DNA from: an uncultured Fidelibacterota bacterium
GTDB taxonomy: Bacteria > Fidelibacterota > Marinisomatia > Marinisomatales > UBA1611
DNA: 8,192 nt
Reading direction: 5' to 3'
Assembly (NCBI GenBank): GCA_937893835.1
Contig: CALCSS010000139.1
Span: forward strand, 1-8,192
The notes below the pieces were generated by a model that saw only the letters and a program-made list of their open reading frames with translations, searched no databases and was not told where the DNA came from. The translations under genes were made by a program, and so were the position numbers. Below, one piece after another: positions 7,295 through 8,192 of the stretch (position 1 is the first letter of the stretch; every line of letters begins with the position of its first letter).

Positions 7295-7309
7295 CTCTAT
7301 TTATGAGAT
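7293..7309 (-). promoter_or_regulatory. Inverted repeat covering the fabH start codon
   Basis: In the message, AUCUC (7309-7305) and GAGAU (7297-7293) can pair across a seven-base loop, and the last two paired bases are the AU of the fabH AUG. A competing four-base stem (GAGA at 7320-7317 with the same UCUC) is also possible. No Shine-Dalgarno is visible in the leader. The stems are short, so a translational switch is only a possibility. The rest of the 7295-7376 gap shows no gene and no convincing promoter or terminator. Confidence 0.25.
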
Positions 7310-7376
7310 TAGAAGTTCTCTGGATTGGGTTGGAGAATTTATAGAACGAGTATGCGGTAATGGGATTGATCGGGTC

Positions 7377-7553
7377 CTATGAGGCTGACACAACGGGCCT
7401 TCCTCTATAGTAGCCACAATTGGGACATGCTCGATGAGGCATCTTTGATTGACTGCATTGAGGGCAAGATGTAGTAGCGACAAGACCCGACTTATAGTGA
7501 GTTCTACGCTTTTTCCCACGAGATTTTGATTGACGTCTTTTTGGCAGTGCCAT
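7377..7553 (-). CDS. rpmF: 50S ribosomal protein L32
   Basis: A 58-residue basic protein: ATG at 7553, TAG at 7379-7377. It begins MALPKRRQSKSRGKKRRTHY, the conserved L32 N-terminal extension, and carries a zinc ribbon with Cys pairs C30/C33 (CPQC) and C43/C46 (CPNC), followed by GYYRGRPVV. All four Cys are present, so this is the zinc-binding (C+) form. L32 is a structural protein of the large ribosomal subunit. It follows the YceD-family gene by 15 nt and precedes the fab genes, a widely conserved arrangement. An overlapping longer reading frame at 7301-7519 is a shadow of this gene. Confidence 0.97.
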   Translation of the reverse strand: MALPKRRQSKSRGKKRRTHYKSGLVATTSCPQCSQSKMPHRACPNCGYYRGRPVVSAS

Positions 7554-7558
7554 GAATT

Positions 7559-7564
7559 CTCCTT
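7559..7564 (-). promoter_or_regulatory. Strong ribosome binding site of rpmF
   Basis: AAGGAG on the minus strand, five bases before the rpmF ATG, in the 15-nt gap after the YceD-family gene. Together with the acpP site it is the best Shine-Dalgarno in the window and supports the chosen rpmF start. Confidence 0.8.
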
Positions 7565-7568
7565 AATT

Positions 7569-8075
7569 CTATTTATTTTCTAATTTTTTTAATTTTTCCC
7601 AAACGTCATAGCCTTGTTCAGTTTTACAATCACAGGATCGGTCATTCTTATTAATGCCACAAATAGGACACAAGCCCATACATTCATCAGTGCAAAGAGG
7701 TTTCATTGGCTTGTCCAATTCAATGAGATCTGCTACTATGATACCCAAATCTAACTCATCCACAGATGTAGATAATTCCACCATGTCGCTATTGTCAACT
7801 TCTTTGATCTTTTCCAATCTATCTGTGAGTGATATATTGATGGGCAAGGAAATGTTCGAATGAAATAAGTCTAAGCACCGAACGCATTTATGCTCAATGG
7901 TTGTATCCAGTTCACCGTTCAATTCAAAACTGTTTTTTTTCAAGACATTGGCTGAGATCAAACAGCGAATGTTATTACCCTTAAAAACCGTACCCCTATC
8001 AGGAATGTTATCTACTAGAATGTCAAAGAACCTTTTCTGAAACCCGGATCTAATATCCGACAATTTTATTATCAT
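7569..8075 (-). CDS. yceD: YceD/DUF177 family protein
   Basis: This 168-residue protein belongs to the YceD (DUF177) family, which is almost always encoded directly upstream of rpmF. Bacterial members have been linked to 23S rRNA/large-subunit accumulation, and a plant homologue to 23S rRNA processing; the molecular mechanism is not settled. Visible: a central CVRC pair (C64, C67) and a C-terminal Cys cluster PLCTDECMGLCPICG...CDC (C128, C132, C136, C139, C148, C150), which probably binds zinc. E. coli YceD has fewer cysteines, so this is the Cys-rich form common outside Gammaproteobacteria. The ATG at 8075 is the first in frame; no Shine-Dalgarno precedes it, and a possible promoter lies so close that the message could be nearly leaderless. 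It is the first gene of the minus-strand operon seen here. Confidence 0.92.
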   Translation of the reverse strand: MIIKLSDIRSGFQKRFFDILVDNIPDRGTVFKGNNIRCLISANVLKKNSFELNGELDTTIEHKCVRCLDLFHSNISLPINISLTDRLEKIKEVDNSDMVELSTSVDELDLGIIVADLIELDKPMKPLCTDECMGLCPICGINKNDRSCDCKTEQGYDVWEKLKKLENK

Positions 8076-8192
8076 TTAGAATTGGGAAATTTACTGGATT
8101 GAATAATCCTAACCAATACTGATCCAATAATTAAATGCTTTTACAAATAATATTATTTATTTGATAATAATGATCAATCTTCTGTATCAAGT
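8076..8192 (-). promoter_or_regulatory. Probable promoter region of the yceD-rpmF-fab-rnc operon
   Basis: This very AT-rich gene-free stretch runs to the window edge. The best promoter-like pair near the gene is TTGGTT (8116-8111) and TAAATT (8093-8088), 17 bases apart, each a partial match to sigma-70 boxes; it would start transcription only a few bases before the ATG. Other structure: a 14-bp A/T palindrome (8145-8158), TTGAT-N7-ATCAA (8161-8177), and GGATT-N4-AATCC (8096-8109), which lies in the promoter spacer. Any could be an operator, but AT-richness makes short dyads likely by chance. That a promoter is somewhere here is more secure than the exact boxes. Confidence 0.35.

Noticed and set aside
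7301..7519. 72-residue minus-strand reading frame
   Set aside because: It overlaps rpmF in another frame and has no recognisable family; the true gene here is the 58-residue L32 at 7377-7553.
7654..7863. 69-residue plus-strand reading frame opposite the YceD-family gene
   Set aside because: It is a complementary-strand shadow of the conserved Cys-rich region.
8147..8158. Bacteroidota-type promoter -7 box (TAnnTTTG) on the minus strand
   Set aside because: The nearest match (TATTATTTG) has the wrong internal spacing, and I saw no convincing TTG element at the required distance.
1..8192. A previously undescribed defence, mobile or biosynthetic system
   Set aside because: All ten genes fall in well-known housekeeping families in familiar arrangements; I saw no transposase, integrase, CRISPR repeats, toxin-antitoxin pair or abrupt change in base use.

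Overview
This window is a compact, AT-rich bacterial chromosome segment. It holds ten protein genes in two convergent groups, and every gene belongs to a recognisable housekeeping family. Gene order (a YceD-family gene, rpmF, fabH, fabD, fabG, acpP, fabF, rnc), the archaeal/Bacteroidota-like polyprenyl synthase, the bifunctional phosphoglucose/phosphomannose isomerase and the BFN-UVR fusion together suggest the FCB assemblage. A marine Marinimicrobia (SAR406)-like lineage is my best guess. That is inference from family distribution and not from a marker gene phylogeny.

Left part, plus strand (1-2440): a short-chain polyprenyl diphosphate synthase whose first residues lie outside the window, a bifunctional phosphoglucose/phosphomannose isomerase, and a bifunctional nuclease-domain (DUF151) protein with a C-terminal UVR motif. 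Their start and stop codons overlap (TGATG, then ATGA), so they are almost certainly one translationally coupled transcript. Its promoter is outside the window.

Right part, minus strand (8075 down to 2437): a YceD/DUF177 protein, ribosomal protein L32, then the fatty-acid synthesis set FabH, FabD, FabG, ACP and FabF, ending in RNase III. Most gaps are 2-15 nt or overlaps; the exception is 82 nt between rpmF and fabH. FabD charges ACP with malonyl groups, FabH starts chains, FabF elongates them and FabG reduces the beta-keto products. The cluster therefore supplies most of the core type II fatty-acid cycle alongside a ribosomal protein and an rRNA/mRNA-processing enzyme, which would link membrane synthesis to growth. 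plsX, which usually sits between rpmF and fabH in this type of cluster, is absent.

The two groups meet tail to tail, with stop codons overlapping by 3 nt and a weak inverted repeat lying across them. No stretch over 300 bases lacks a gene; the longest non-coding stretches are 8076-8192 (117 nt, probably the minus-operon promoter region) and 7295-7376 (82 nt). I see no mobile element, RNA gene, CRISPR array or novel system. The most unexpected sequence signal is a perfect 24-bp palindrome inside fabH.
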